This document shows, one piece after another, positions 1 to 8,072 of a DNA stretch of 52,725 bases; within the stretch, counting starts at the first letter, position 1, and every line of letters starts with the position of its first letter. Position numbers and translations under genes: made by a program. The notes beneath the pieces were generated by a model. The model was not told the DNA's origin, did no database searches, and saw only the letters and a list, made by a program, of their open reading frames with translations. This DNA is from DATHVI01 sp035461385 (GTDB taxonomy: Bacteria; Actinomycetota; Thermoleophilia; Solirubrobacterales; 70-9). The stretch spans positions 1 to 52,725 of the forward strand of contig DATHVI010000136.1 of assembly GCA_035461385.1 (NCBI GenBank). The letters are read 5' to 3'.

Positions 1-80
1 TTCACCAGCCCGGCGCCCGGCTTCTTGCCTAGGGTGCCGCGGTGGGGCACGGGTTTGGTTTTTTTACCTATCCTAATCAT
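1..80 (-). CDS. Partial ORF at the position expected for rplF (identity unclear)
   Basis: An ATG at 80 opens a frame that runs off the left edge (26 codons visible). It begins MIRIGKK, which recalls the L6 start (MSRIGKxP), and it sits where rplF normally follows rpsH. The remaining visible residues are very basic (Lys, Pro, Gly) and do not follow the L6 pattern I know. The first codons are strikingly AT-rich compared with the surroundings. No clear Shine-Dalgarno sequence precedes the ATG. It may be a divergent L6, another small basic protein, or a spurious frame at a contig end. Family assignment is not possible from this fragment. Confidence 0.3.
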   Translation of the reverse strand, partial: MIRIGKKTKPVPHRGTLGKKPGAGLV

Positions 81-174
81 TTGTCATGCCTCGCCTGTTG
101 CGCCGCTCGCTCGTTTAATACCGGGCCCGCGGATCCGCCGCGCACGTCTCGATCAGCTCCCGCAGGCCTGCCAG

Positions 175-222
175 CCGGCGGCGTTGCGCCGCCGGAGATG
201 CTGGTCAGGCGCCGAAGGCGCC
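175..222 (-). terminator. Two hairpins downstream of rpsH
   Basis: The 180-base gap after rpsH holds two perfect stem-loops: CCGGCGGCG/CGCCGCCGG with a 3-nt loop (175-195), and GGCGCC/GGCGCC with a GAA loop (208-222). Neither has a T-run on the minus strand, so this is at best a weak or factor-assisted terminator, or an RNA-processing site between rpsH and the next gene. The rest of 81-260 shows no convincing gene. Confidence 0.35.
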
Positions 223-260
223 GCACGGTGTTCCCGGCGAAGTTCGTGTCTCTCTTGTAG

Positions 261-656
261 TTACCAGACATAGGCAACGACCTCGCCTCCGACTCCCGAC
301 GCCTTCGCCTGGTGGCCGGTCATCACGCCGGTGGAGGTCGAGATGATCGCGGTGCCCATCCCGCCCTGGACGCGTGGGACCTCGCCGCCTGACACGTACC
401 GGCGGCGGCCGGGGCGGGAGATCCGCTCGATGCCGCTGATCACCGGCTGGCGATCGTCGGTGTAGCGGAGCTTGATCCGGATCACCTCGCCGACCGGGGT
501 CGGCTCGACCGCGAAGTCGGCGATGTAGCCCTGCTCCTTGAGGATCCGGGACATCTCCTTCTTCAACCGCGACGACGGCACCTCCACCTCCTCGTGGGCG
601 GCGGTGAGGCCGTTGCGGAGCCGCGTCAGGTAGTCGGCGATCGGGTCGGTCAGCAT
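261..656 (-). CDS. rpsH: 30S ribosomal protein S8
   Basis: 131 residues starting MLTDPIADYLTRLRNG and ending GGEVVAYVW, the standard S8 ends. S8 binds the central domain of 16S rRNA and represses the spc operon in other bacteria. The ATG at 656 was chosen over the upstream in-frame codons because it gives the family length and has GAGGAG about 12 nt upstream. It follows rpsN by 26 nt. A long gap with hairpins follows, so it may be the last gene of this transcript. Confidence 0.96.
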   Translation of the reverse strand: MLTDPIADYLTRLRNGLTAAHEEVEVPSSRLKKEMSRILKEQGYIADFAVEPTPVGEVIRIKLRYTDDRQPVISGIERISRPGRRRYVSGGEVPRVQGGMGTAIISTSTGVMTGHQAKASGVGGEVVAYVW

Positions 657-682
657 CGTTCGGTCTCGCTCCTCGGGCCCCG

Positions 683-868
683 TTACCAGCTCGCCTTGCT
701 CATCCCCGGGACGTAGCCCTTGTGGGCCGCGTCCCGGAGGCAGAGCCGGCAGAGCCCGAACTTGCGGAAGTAGGCGCGCGGCCGGCCGCACCGGCGGCAG
801 CGGTTGTGGCGCCTCGTCTTGTACTTCGGCTCACGCTTCTGCGCGACGATCTTCGAAGTCTTTGCCAC
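683..868 (-). CDS. rpsN: 30S ribosomal protein S14, zinc-binding type
   Basis: 61 residues, the short zinc-ribbon form of S14, with two CxxC pairs at C24/C27 and C40/C43. It is a component of the 30S head. It lies 6 nt after rplE and 26 nt before rpsH, in the normal spc order. The four intact cysteines indicate the zinc-dependent paralogue rather than the longer C-minus form. Confidence 0.96.
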   Translation of the reverse strand: MAKTSKIVAQKREPKYKTRRHNRCRRCGRPRAYFRKFGLCRLCLRDAAHKGYVPGMSKASW

Positions 869-874
869 TGGCTA

Positions 875-1666
875 TCAGTCCTCTTCCCTTGATTGGGGCT
901 CGTCGCCGCCCGCCTCGGCGCCCTCGGCCTCCTCGGCGGCGGGCTCCGGCTTCGCGTACGCGTCCGGGTTCTCCTCCTTGAGCTGCTCGAGCGCCGCCTG
1001 CTCGGCCTCGGCGCGAGCACGCGCCTCCTCGAGCCGGCGCTCCTCCTCGGGGTCGACCTCGGGCACCCGCGCGCCCGGGCGACCTTCCTGCGAGAACGGC
1101 ATCCCGAGCCCCGCCAGGAGCTCGAACGCCTCCTCGTCGGTGGTCGCGGTGGTTGTGATCGCGATGTCGAGGCCGCGGACCTGGTCGATCGAGTCGTAGT
1201 CGATCTCGGGGAAGATCAGCTGCTCGCGGACGCCGAGCGAGTAGTTCCCGCGGCCGTCGAAGGCGCGAGCGTTGAGACCGCGGAAGTCGCGGATCCGGGG
1301 GATCGCGATCGTGATCAGGCGGTCGAGGAACTCCCACATCCGGGCGCCGCGCAGGGTCACCGCGACCCCGACCGGCATCCCCTCGCGGACCTTGAACGAG
1401 GCGATCGACTTCTTCGCCCGGCGAACGCTCGGGCGCTGGCCGGTGATCGTCGCCAGCTGCTCGGTCGCCGCCTCGAGCAGCGGCGTCGACTGCTTGGCGT
1501 CGCCGACCCCCATGTTGACGGTGATCTTCACCAGCCGCGGGATCTGCATCCGGCTTGAGTAGCGGAACTTCGACTGCAGGCGCTCGGCGACCTCGCCCTC
1601 GTAGAGCTCGCGCAGCCGCGGCGGCGGAGCCGCCTGCTGTGCCTCTGTGACCGTTGCCGCTTCCAT
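875..1666 (-). CDS. rplE: 50S ribosomal protein L5 with long acidic C-terminal tail
   Basis: 263 residues against a usual length near 180. The L5 core (RLRELYEGEVAERL... through KSIASFKVREGMPVG and IFPEIDYD) spans about residues 17-205. L5 binds 5S rRNA and contacts P-site tRNA. The last 60 or so residues are Glu/Ala-rich, probably disordered or coiled-coil, starting near EEERRLEEARARAEAE. The tail is in frame with no sign of frameshift. rplX lies 17 nt upstream and rpsN 6 nt downstream. Confidence 0.95.
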   Translation of the reverse strand: MEAATVTEAQQAAPPPRLRELYEGEVAERLQSKFRYSSRMQIPRLVKITVNMGVGDAKQSTPLLEAATEQLATITGQRPSVRRAKKSIASFKVREGMPVGVAVTLRGARMWEFLDRLITIAIPRIRDFRGLNARAFDGRGNYSLGVREQLIFPEIDYDSIDQVRGLDIAITTTATTDEEAFELLAGLGMPFSQEGRPGARVPEVDPEEERRLEEARARAEAEQAALEQLKEENPDAYAKPEPAAEEAEGAEAGGDEPQSREED

Positions 1667-1683
1667 CTCGATCTCGTTCGTCC

Positions 1684-2022
1684 TCAGTCGAGGGTATTGC
1701 CCGTCCGCTTCGCGTACCGCCGGCGGTTGCCGTCGTCTTCGATCCGGATGCCGACCCGGGTCGGCTTGTTGTCCTGGGGATCGAGCAGCATCACGTTCGA
1801 GACGTCGATCGGCCCCTCCTTGTCGAAGATGCCGCCCGCCTCGCCCTTCTGGGCGTCCTTGATCGAGCGCGGGCGCATGTGACGCTTGACCAGGTTGAGG
1901 CCCTCGACGTAGACACGGCGCTTGCCGGGCTCGGTGCGCAGCACCCGCCCGGTCTTGCCCTTGTCCTTGCCGGCGGTGACCACGACCATGTCATCGCGGC
2001 GGATCCTCATGCTCGATCCCAT
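1684..2022 (-). CDS. rplX: 50S ribosomal protein L24
   Basis: 112 residues with the KOW-type start RIRRDDMVVVTAGKDKGKTGRVLR. L24 initiates 50S assembly. Two ATGs are possible (2022 and 2010). The first has GGGAGG about 11 nt upstream and is preferred, but Met5 is closer to the family N-terminus. It is followed by rplE after 17 nt and preceded by a 166-nt spacer that is itself one open frame. Confidence 0.95.
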   Translation of the reverse strand: MGSSMRIRRDDMVVVTAGKDKGKTGRVLRTEPGKRRVYVEGLNLVKRHMRPRSIKDAQKGEAGGIFDKEGPIDVSNVMLLDPQDNKPTRVGIRIEDDGNRRRYAKRTGNTLD

Positions 2023-2024
2023 CG

Positions 2025-2186
2025 CTAGCGGTGCCTCCCTTCGCGGCCGTGCGTCTCAGCCGCCGAAGACCAAGCCAGGCAAGGACGCAGTGAGCGTGGC
2101 GCACTTGAAGAGTGCGCGAGCGAGCGAGGACGCCGGCTGGCGCCGGTTTGCAGGCGGCTGAGGCGTGCTGTCGTGGAGGGAGTCAC
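2025..2186 (-). CDS. Spacer ORF filling the rplN-rplX gap (53 aa, hypothetical)
   Basis: A GTG-initiated frame begins 2 nt after the rplN stop and ends with TAG 2 nt before the rplX ATG, so it fills the gap almost exactly. The product would be Ser/Arg/Ala-rich without a recognised domain and includes hairpin-forming DNA (GCGCACT/AGTGCGC at 2099-2117). No strong Shine-Dalgarno is seen. It could be a translational-coupling bridge, a real small protein, or a chance open frame in GC-rich DNA. Confidence 0.3.
   Translation of the reverse strand: MTPSTTARLSRLQTGASRRPRSLAHSSSAPRSLRPCLAWSSAAETHGREGRHR
2052..2155. repeat. Dispersed intergenic repeat, copy 1
   Basis: This segment resembles 18201-18309. 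Both contain an AAGCCA-type start, GACGCAG, a GCGAG-rich hairpin section and an identical 15-mer, GCGCCGGTTTGCAGG (2140-2154 and 18294-18308). The CCGAAGACC motif is also shared but sits in a different position relative to the rest. A 7-bp hairpin with a 5-nt loop lies at 2099-2117. It may be a degraded REP-like element. Confidence 0.45.
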
Positions 2187-2188
2187 CG

Positions 2189-2557
2189 CTACAGAACCTC
2201 CGGGGCCAGAGAGACGATCTTCATGAAGTTGCGCTCGCGGAGCTCGCGCGCGACCGGGCCGAAGATCCGGGTGCCGCGCGGGTTGTTCTGGGGGTCGATC
2301 AGGACGGCGGCGTTCTCGTCGAAGGCGATGTAGGTGCCGTCGGCCCGCCCGAGCTGCTTGCGGGTGCGGACGACCACGGCCTGCACGACCTCGCCCTTGC
2401 GGACGCCGCCACGCGGGGTCGCCTGCTTCACGGTCGCCGTGATCACGTCGCCGACGCCGGCGTAGCGGCGGTGCGAGCCGCCTTTGACCCGGATGCAGAG
2501 GATTTCCCGCGCCCCGGAGTTGTCGGCGACTTTGAGCCGTGATTCCTGCTGGATCAT
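2189..2557 (-). CDS. rplN: 50S ribosomal protein L14
   Basis: 122 residues, full family length, starting MIQQESRLKVADNSGAREI and ending in the conserved FMKIVSLAPEVL. L14 lies at the subunit interface and forms intersubunit bridges. The ATG at 2557 has a near-ideal AGGAGGT 10 nt upstream. That Shine-Dalgarno lies inside a duplicated 34-36-nt hairpin element, and the ATG overlaps the TGA of an upstream 43-codon spacer ORF. Translation may therefore be coupled or structure-controlled. Confidence 0.97.
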   Translation of the reverse strand: MIQQESRLKVADNSGAREILCIRVKGGSHRRYAGVGDVITATVKQATPRGGVRKGEVVQAVVVRTRKQLGRADGTYIAFDENAAVLIDPQNNPRGTRIFGPVARELRERNFMKIVSLAPEVL

Positions 2558-2685
2558 CGGGCACGACACCTCCTCCGCTCCGCGTCGGGGGGTGTCGCGG
2601 TCATCACCCTGGCGCGACACCTCCTCCGCTCCGCGTCCGGGGGTGTCACGGTGGTCGTGGTGTGGAGAGGCACGATCGCGCTCAC
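2554..2685 (-). CDS. Spacer ORF bridging rpsQ and rplN (43 aa, hypothetical)
   Basis: The GTG at 2685 overlaps the rpsQ stop (GTGA), and the TGA overlaps the rplN start (ATGA), so the whole 124-nt gap is one frame. It encodes two copies of TPPDAERRRCRAR, because the underlying DNA repeat has a 51-nt, 17-codon period. A shorter version could start at the ATG at 2604, which has its own GGAGGAGGTG Shine-Dalgarno. Function is unknown; translational coupling or an Arg-rich peptide are both possible. Confidence 0.4.
   Translation of the reverse strand: MSAIVPLHTTTTVTPPDAERRRCRARVMTATPPDAERRRCRAR
2564..2650 (-). repeat. Tandem SD-bearing hairpin repeat upstream of rplN
   Basis: Two copies (2564-2597 and 2615-2650, 51-nt period) of a unit reading, on the minus strand, GACACCCCC...GGAGGAGGTGTC. 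The ends pair (GACACC/GGTGTC plus flanking C/G pairs) and would partly hide the GGAGG Shine-Dalgarno. The core CTCCTCCGCTCC...CGCGTCCGG is also present in the elements at 26081-26164 and 44003-44109. Confidence 0.6.
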
Positions 2686-3314
2686 CGGGCTCGCTCCAAG
2701 ATCTCGACCAGGCGCCAGCGCTTGGTCTTCGACAGCGGGCGGGACTCGACGACGCGGACGACGTCGCCCTCGTGGGCGTCGTTTCGCTCGTCGTGGGCAT
2801 GAAGCGTCGCCGACCGGCGAACGACCTTCTCGTAGACGGGGTGGCGCCGGGCGATCTCGATCCGGACGGTGATCGTCTTGTCGGGCTTCGCCGAGATCAC
2901 CGTGCCCTGGCGGACCTTGCGCGAGCCTTCCCGGCGCTCGGCCGGCGGCGTTCCCTCGCCGGAGCCGGCACGCGCGGCGCGCTCGCCGCCGCGACGGCGG
3001 CGACGAATCGCGGCCCGGGCGCGGCGGCGCTCGGCTCGCTCGGCGGCGCGCTCGGCCCCCGATCGCGGCGGCTTCGCCGGGCTCTGGGCGCGCGAGCGAG
3101 CGCGCTTTCGCGCCTGCTTCGGGGTCAGCGCCTCCTCCTCGCCGGCTTCCTCGGCCGGCGCAGGGGCAGCGTCGCCCGCCGGCTCCGCGGCCGCCTCGGC
3201 CTCGGGGGCCTCGGTCGCAGCCGCTTCGGCCTCGGGGGCCTCGCCCTCGGGCGCCTCGGTCTGCGCAGCAGCCTCAGGCTGCTCGTCAGGTTGCTTGCTC
3301 TCTTCGTCGGCCAT
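2682..3314 (-). CDS. rpsQ: 30S ribosomal protein S17 with large N-terminal extension
   Basis: 210 residues; normal S17 is about 85. The S17 core is the C-terminal part, from about residue 130 (RKVRQGTVISAKPDKTITVRIE) to LVEILERAR. It is preceded by an acidic Ala/Glu/Pro-rich segment (about 1-65) and then an Arg/Lys-rich segment (about 66-125). S17 is a primary 16S rRNA binder in the 30S body. The ATG at 3314 overlaps the rpmC stop (TGATG). An internal start would give a standard S17, but I saw no better ribosome site, so the long form is preferred. Confidence 0.93.
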   Translation of the reverse strand: MADEESKQPDEQPEAAAQTEAPEGEAPEAEAAATEAPEAEAAAEPAGDAAPAPAEEAGEEEALTPKQARKRARSRAQSPAKPPRSGAERAAERAERRRARAAIRRRRRGGERAARAGSGEGTPPAERREGSRKVRQGTVISAKPDKTITVRIEIARRHPVYEKVVRRSATLHAHDERNDAHEGDVVRVVESRPLSKTKRWRLVEILERAR

Positions 3315-3532
3315 CAGTCGGAGGCCCTCAGCTCCTTGTCGACATCGATTCCGCGCTCACCGGCGACGGTGAACAGGCGCGCCAGGTCACGGCGCGAGTC
3401 GCGCAGCGCCGCGGTGTTCTCGAGCTCGCCGGTGGCGTGCTGGAAGCGGAGGTTGAACGCCGCCTCGCGGGCCTCCTTGAGCCGCTGGACCAGATCCTGG
3501 TCGTTGAGCGCATGGGCGTCGGAGGCCTTCAA
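3314..3532 (-). CDS. rpmC: 50S ribosomal protein L29
   Basis: 72 residues with the L29 pattern LVQRLKEAREAAFNLRFQHATGELENT..., a two-helix hairpin near the exit tunnel that helps dock trigger factor and SRP. It starts with TTG at 3532, overlapping the rplP stop (TTGA). It ends overlapping the rpsQ ATG by one base, so all three genes are translationally linked. Confidence 0.93.
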   Translation of the reverse strand: MKASDAHALNDQDLVQRLKEAREAAFNLRFQHATGELENTAALRDSRRDLARLFTVAGERGIDVDKELRASD

Positions 3533-3947
3533 TGCCCCACCCCCTCGCGCTTGACGAACTTCGTCTTCACCGGCAGCTTGTGCCCCGCGAGGCGCATCGC
3601 TTCCTTGGCGAGGTCCTCGGGGACGCCGGCGAGCTCGAACATCACGCGGCCGGGCTTGACCACCGCGACCCAGCCCTCGGGGTTGCCCTTGCCGGAGCCC
3701 ATCCGCGTCTCGGCGGGCTTCTTGGTGTAGGGCTTGTCGGGGAAGACGTTGATCCAGACCTTCCCGCCGCGCTTGATCTTCCGCGTCATCGCGACGCGGG
3801 CGGCCTCGATCTGGCGGCTGGTGATCCAGCCGCGCTCGAGCGACTTGAGGCCGTACTCGCCGAAGCTGACGTTGTGGCCGCCCTTCGAGTAACCGCGCAT
3901 CCGGCCCCGCATCACCTTGCGGTGCTTGACCCGCTTCGGCATCAGCA

Positions 3948-3948
<1 letters not shown>
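3529..3948 (-). CDS. rplP: 50S ribosomal protein L16
   Basis: 139 residues with typical L16 motifs: MPKRVKHRKVMRGRM, GYGLKS-like context (SFGEYGLKSLERGWIT) and the conserved RMGSGKGNPEGWVAVVKPG. L16 shapes the A-site of the 50S. The start at 3948 overlaps the rpsC stop (TGATG); Met3 (3942) is an alternative. The stop overlaps the rpmC TTG. Confidence 0.96.
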
Positions 3949-4916
<968 letters not shown>

Positions 4917-4933
4917 GGTTGTCGGCTACTCCT

Positions 4934-5293
4934 CTATTCCTCGCTCGGGGTCAAGGCCACGCTCAGGTGGCTGGTCCGCTTGTCGATCCGCGTCGCGCGT
5001 CCGCGTGCGCGCGGGCGCCAGCGCTTCAGTGTCGGCCCCTCGTCGACTCGGATGTCGGCGACTCGGAGCTCGTCCGCGATCAGGTCGTGGTTCGCCTCCG
5101 CGTTCGCGGCCGCGGAGTCGATCAGCTTAGCGAGGTCGCGCGCCGCTCCCCGGGAGGAAAACTCGAGCAGCGTCTTCGCCTCGGACACCGGCAGGCCGCG
5201 CACCTGATCGGCTACCAGGCGCGCCTTGCGGGGAGCGACACGGACGAACCGTGCTCGCGCGCGCACGACCGGGCTGTCTGCGCTCTCGGCCAT
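4934..5293 (-). CDS. rplV: 50S ribosomal protein L22
   Basis: 119 residues, normal length, with the L22 signature VAPRKARLVADQVRG and the tunnel-lining hairpin region (GPTLKRWRPRARGRATRI). It lines the exit tunnel near the macrolide-contact loop. It is 6 nt after rpsS and 17 nt before rpsC in the S10 operon order. Confidence 0.96.
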   Translation of the reverse strand: MAESADSPVVRARARFVRVAPRKARLVADQVRGLPVSEAKTLLEFSSRGAARDLAKLIDSAAANAEANHDLIADELRVADIRVDEGPTLKRWRPRARGRATRIDKRTSHLSVALTPSEE

Positions 5294-5299
5294 CCGTCG

Positions 5300-5572
5300 C
5301 TACCGCTCCGACCTCTCTCCGGAGTGGCCGCGGAACGTCCTCGTCGGCGCGAACTCGCCGAGCTTGTGCCCGACCATCGACTCGGAGACGAACACCGGGA
5401 CGTGCTTGCGGCCGTCGTGGACGGCGATCGTGTGGCCGACCATCTCCGGGAACACGGTCGAGCTCCGCGACCAGGTCTTGATCATCTGCTTCTGGTTGGC
5501 CTCGTTCAGCTGCTCGATGCGCCGCATCAGGCGCTCCTCGACGTACGGGCCCTTCTTCGTCGATCTGCCCAT
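5300..5572 (-). CDS. rpsS: 30S ribosomal protein S19
   Basis: 90 residues starting MGRSTKKGPYVEERLMRRI and containing WSRSSTVFPEMVGHTIAVHDGRKHVPV, the S19 signature. It is a 30S head component that contacts S13 and tRNA. The ATG at 5572 lies 4 nt after the rplB stop. No unusual extension. Confidence 0.97.
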   Translation of the reverse strand: MGRSTKKGPYVEERLMRRIEQLNEANQKQMIKTWSRSSTVFPEMVGHTIAVHDGRKHVPVFVSESMVGHKLGEFAPTRTFRGHSGERSER

Positions 5573-5576
5573 GCTG

Positions 5577-6419
5577 CTACCTCTTCTTCTTCCCTCGGCG
5601 CCGGCCGCGGACGATCAGCGCATCAGACTTCTTGCCCTTCTTCCGAGTCCGGTAGCCGAGCGTCGGCTTGCCCCACGGCGTCTCGGGATGGCCGCCGGGC
5701 GTGTGGTGCGCCTCGCCGCCGCCGTGCGGGTGGTCGACCGGGTTCATCGCCACCCCCCGCGTCTGCGGGCGTTGCCCGAGGTGACGCTTGCGGCCGGCCT
5801 TGCCGAGCTTGACGTTCTGGTGCTCGGAGTTCGAGAGCGTGCCGACGGTGGCTCGGCAGTCGGCGCGCACCATCCGCATCTCCGAGGACGGCAGGCGCAG
5901 CGTCACCATCTCGCCCTCCTTCGCGGCGACCTGGATCGCCGAGCCGGCCGCGCGGCCAATGCGCCCGCCCTGTCCCGGCACGAGCTCGACGTTGTGGACG
6001 ACGGTCCCGGTCGGGATCGCCCGCAGGGGCAGGGCGTTCCCGGGCCGGATGTCCGCGCCCTCGCCGGAAGCGACCGGGTCGCCGGGCCGCAGGCCCTGGG
6101 GAGCGAGGATGTAGCTCTTGTGGCCGTCGACGTAGTGCAGCAGCGCGATGTATGTGGTCCGGTTCGGGTCGTACTCGATCGTCGCCACCTTCGCCGCTAC
6201 GCCGTCCTTGCGCCGCTTGAAGTCGATCTCGCGGTAGCGTCGCTTCGCCCCGCCGCCGCGGTGGCGTGCGGTCACCCGCCCGCGCCCGTTGCGCCCGCCC
6301 GACTTCGTCTTCCCCTTGGTCAGCGGCTTGTGCGGGCGGCCGGTGGTGAGCTCCTCGCGCTTCTGGTAGGTGCCGAAGCGCCTCCCGGGGCTCGTCGGCT
6401 TCGTCTTCCTCATCGCCAT
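5577..6419 (-). CDS. rplB: 50S ribosomal protein L2
   Basis: 280 residues, normal length, with the catalytic-centre region VAMNPVDHPHGGGEAHH and the C-terminal GKKSDALIVRGRRRGKKKR. L2 is essential for peptidyl transfer and subunit joining. Start codons at Met1 (6419) and Met3 (6413) are both possible. GGAGG lies 8 nt from Met1, which favours 6419. The spacer ORF upstream ends in an ATGA that overlaps Met3. Confidence 0.97.
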   Translation of the reverse strand: MAMRKTKPTSPGRRFGTYQKREELTTGRPHKPLTKGKTKSGGRNGRGRVTARHRGGGAKRRYREIDFKRRKDGVAAKVATIEYDPNRTTYIALLHYVDGHKSYILAPQGLRPGDPVASGEGADIRPGNALPLRAIPTGTVVHNVELVPGQGGRIGRAAGSAIQVAAKEGEMVTLRLPSSEMRMVRADCRATVGTLSNSEHQNVKLGKAGRKRHLGQRPQTRGVAMNPVDHPHGGGEAHHTPGGHPETPWGKPTLGYRTRKKGKKSDALIVRGRRRGKKKR

Positions 6420-6499
6420 CGCTCAGCCCTCCAGGTCAGAGGCCATTGATCGCGCTCCGCCCGGGCACCAACGCTCCTTGTTCCTGGCTCCGCGCTCAT
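6410..6499 (-). CDS. Spacer ORF bridging rplW and rplB (29 aa, hypothetical)
   Basis: The ATG at 6499 overlaps the rplW stop (ATGA). The frame stays open through the 76-nt gap and stops with a TGA overlapping the third codon of rplB. It encodes no known motif. A role in ribosome hand-over is possible but unproven. Confidence 0.25.
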   Translation of the reverse strand: MSAEPGTRSVGARAERDQWPLTWRAERWR

Positions 6500-6792
6500 T
6501 CGGCGACTGCCGCGCCTTCGAACAGCTCGATCCGGTCGCCGGGCGCGAGCTCGACGACGGCCTTCTTCCACGACCGGGTGCGCCCGGTCTGCAGCCCGCG
6601 GCGCTTCGGCTTCGAGCGGACCTTGAGCGTGCGGACGTTGGTCACCTCGACGTCGAAGATCTCCTCGACCGCAAGCTTGATCTGGGTCTTCTGCGCCCGC
6701 TCGTCGACCCGGAACGTGTACTTGCCGTCGGCCATCAGCGCGTAGCTCTTCTCCGAGACGACCGGCGAGAGGATCACCTGGCGCGCGTCCAT
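6496..6792 (-). CDS. rplW: 50S ribosomal protein L23
   Basis: 98 residues starting MDARQVILSPVVSEKSYALM, with the L23 globular domain and the KPKRRGLQTGRTRSWKKAVVEL end. It is the docking site for trigger factor and SRP at the tunnel exit. The ATG at 6792 overlaps the rplD stop (TGATG). The longer upstream frame is discarded because it lies inside rplD. Confidence 0.96.
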   Translation of the reverse strand: MDARQVILSPVVSEKSYALMADGKYTFRVDERAQKTQIKLAVEEIFDVEVTNVRTLKVRSKPKRRGLQTGRTRSWKKAVVELAPGDRIELFEGAAVAE

Positions 6793-7454
6793 CAGTCGGA
6801 GCCTCCTCCGCCGGAACGGCGGGACACCTCGCCGGCGCGGGCGCCGAGCACCTCGAGCGCGGCCTCGGAGACGACCAGGGAGCGATGGCCGATCAGGTCG
6901 GCAACGCCGACCGCGCTCGCCGGGAGGACGGTGACGCGGGGAATGTTGCGAAAGCTCTTCAGCGTCCCGACCTCGTCGGGGTCGATCACGACGAGGACGC
7001 TGCCGTCGGCGCCCCACGTCTCGAGCGCGGCCGCCGCCTGCCTCGTCGACGGCTCGTCGAAGCTCGCCGGGTCGACGACGGCGACGGTGCCGCGGGCGGC
7101 GTGGACCGAGAGCGCCGCGCGCAGGGCCCGACGGCGGGCCTTGCGGTTCACCTTCACCGTGTGGGTGCGCGGCTTCGGGCCGAAGGCGACGCCGCCGCCG
7201 CGCCGGTGCGGGGTGCTGAGCGCGCCAGCGCGGGCGCGGCCGGTGCCCTTCTGGCGCCACGCCTTCGCCGTCGTCATCGCCACCTCGCCGCGGGTCAGGG
7301 TCGACGCCGTGCCCCGCCTGCGCGCGGCGAGATCGGCGCGGGCGGCCTCGTGGACGAGGCTCTCGTGGAAGTCCTCGCCGAACAGTGCCGCCGGGAGGTC
7401 GGCCTTCGCCTGCTTGCCGAGGATCGGTGCCTTCGCAGCCGCCTTGCTAGCCAT
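6792..7454 (-). CDS. rplD: 50S ribosomal protein L4
   Basis: 220 residues with the conserved tunnel loop KAWRQKGTGRARAGALSTPHRRGGGVAFGP. L4 is an early 50S assembly protein and, in enterobacteria, the autogenous regulator of the S10 operon. It overlaps rplC by 8 nt and rplW by 1 nt. The N-terminus carries a short extra Ala/Lys segment (ASKAAAKAPILGKQAKADLPAA). Confidence 0.95.
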   Translation of the reverse strand: MASKAAAKAPILGKQAKADLPAALFGEDFHESLVHEAARADLAARRRGTASTLTRGEVAMTTAKAWRQKGTGRARAGALSTPHRRGGGVAFGPKPRTHTVKVNRKARRRALRAALSVHAARGTVAVVDPASFDEPSTRQAAAALETWGADGSVLVVIDPDEVGTLKSFRNIPRVTVLPASAVGVADLIGHRSLVVSEAALEVLGARAGEVSRRSGGGGSD

Positions 7455-8064
7455 CGTCGCGCACCTCCACGGTGCCGCCCTTGGGGCCTGGGACCGCGCC
7501 CCGGAGCAGCAGCAGGTTGCCGGCGGCGTCGACCTCGACCACCTCGAGCCCGCGCTGGGTGACCCGCTTCGCGCCCATCTGGCCCGGCAGGCGCGTGCCC
7601 TTGAACACGCGCGCCGGGTCGGCGCTCGCCCCGACCGAGCCCGGAGCGCGGATGTTGCGCGAGCCGTGCGACATCGGCCCGCGGGAGAAGTTGTGGCGGC
7701 GGATCGTTCCCTGGAACCCCTTGCCGATCGAGCGCGCCGAAACCTTCACCCGCTGGCCGGGCTCGAACTGCTCGACCGTGACCTCGTCGCCGATCGAGTG
7801 CTCCGCGTCGGGGTCGCGGAACTCGACCAGTGTCCGCGACGCCGGCACCCCCGCCTTCTTCAGGTGGCCGAGCTCGGGCTTGGTCAGCTTGTGCTCCGGG
7901 ACCTCGTCGGCGGCGAGCTGGATCGCCGCGTAGCCGTCGCGCTCGGGATCGCGAACGGCCGTCACCCGGCACGGCGGCGCCTCGATCACCGTCACCGGGA
8001 TCCGCGTCCCGTCCTCGGTGAAGACCTGGGTCATCCCGACCTTCCTGCCCACGATCGCCGCCAT
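7447..8064 (-). CDS. rplC: 50S ribosomal protein L3
   Basis: 205 residues beginning MAAIVGRKVGMTQVFTEDG, with the L3 core FQGTIRRHNFSRGPMSHGSRN. L3 nucleates 50S assembly and reaches towards the peptidyl transferase centre. It sits 8 nt after rpsJ and overlaps rplD by 8 nt. Confidence 0.97.
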   Translation of the reverse strand: MAAIVGRKVGMTQVFTEDGTRIPVTVIEAPPCRVTAVRDPERDGYAAIQLAADEVPEHKLTKPELGHLKKAGVPASRTLVEFRDPDAEHSIGDEVTVEQFEPGQRVKVSARSIGKGFQGTIRRHNFSRGPMSHGSRNIRAPGSVGASADPARVFKGTRLPGQMGAKRVTQRGLEVVEVDAAGNLLLLRGAVPGPKGGTVEVRDDG

Positions 8065-8072
8065 CCAGAACC

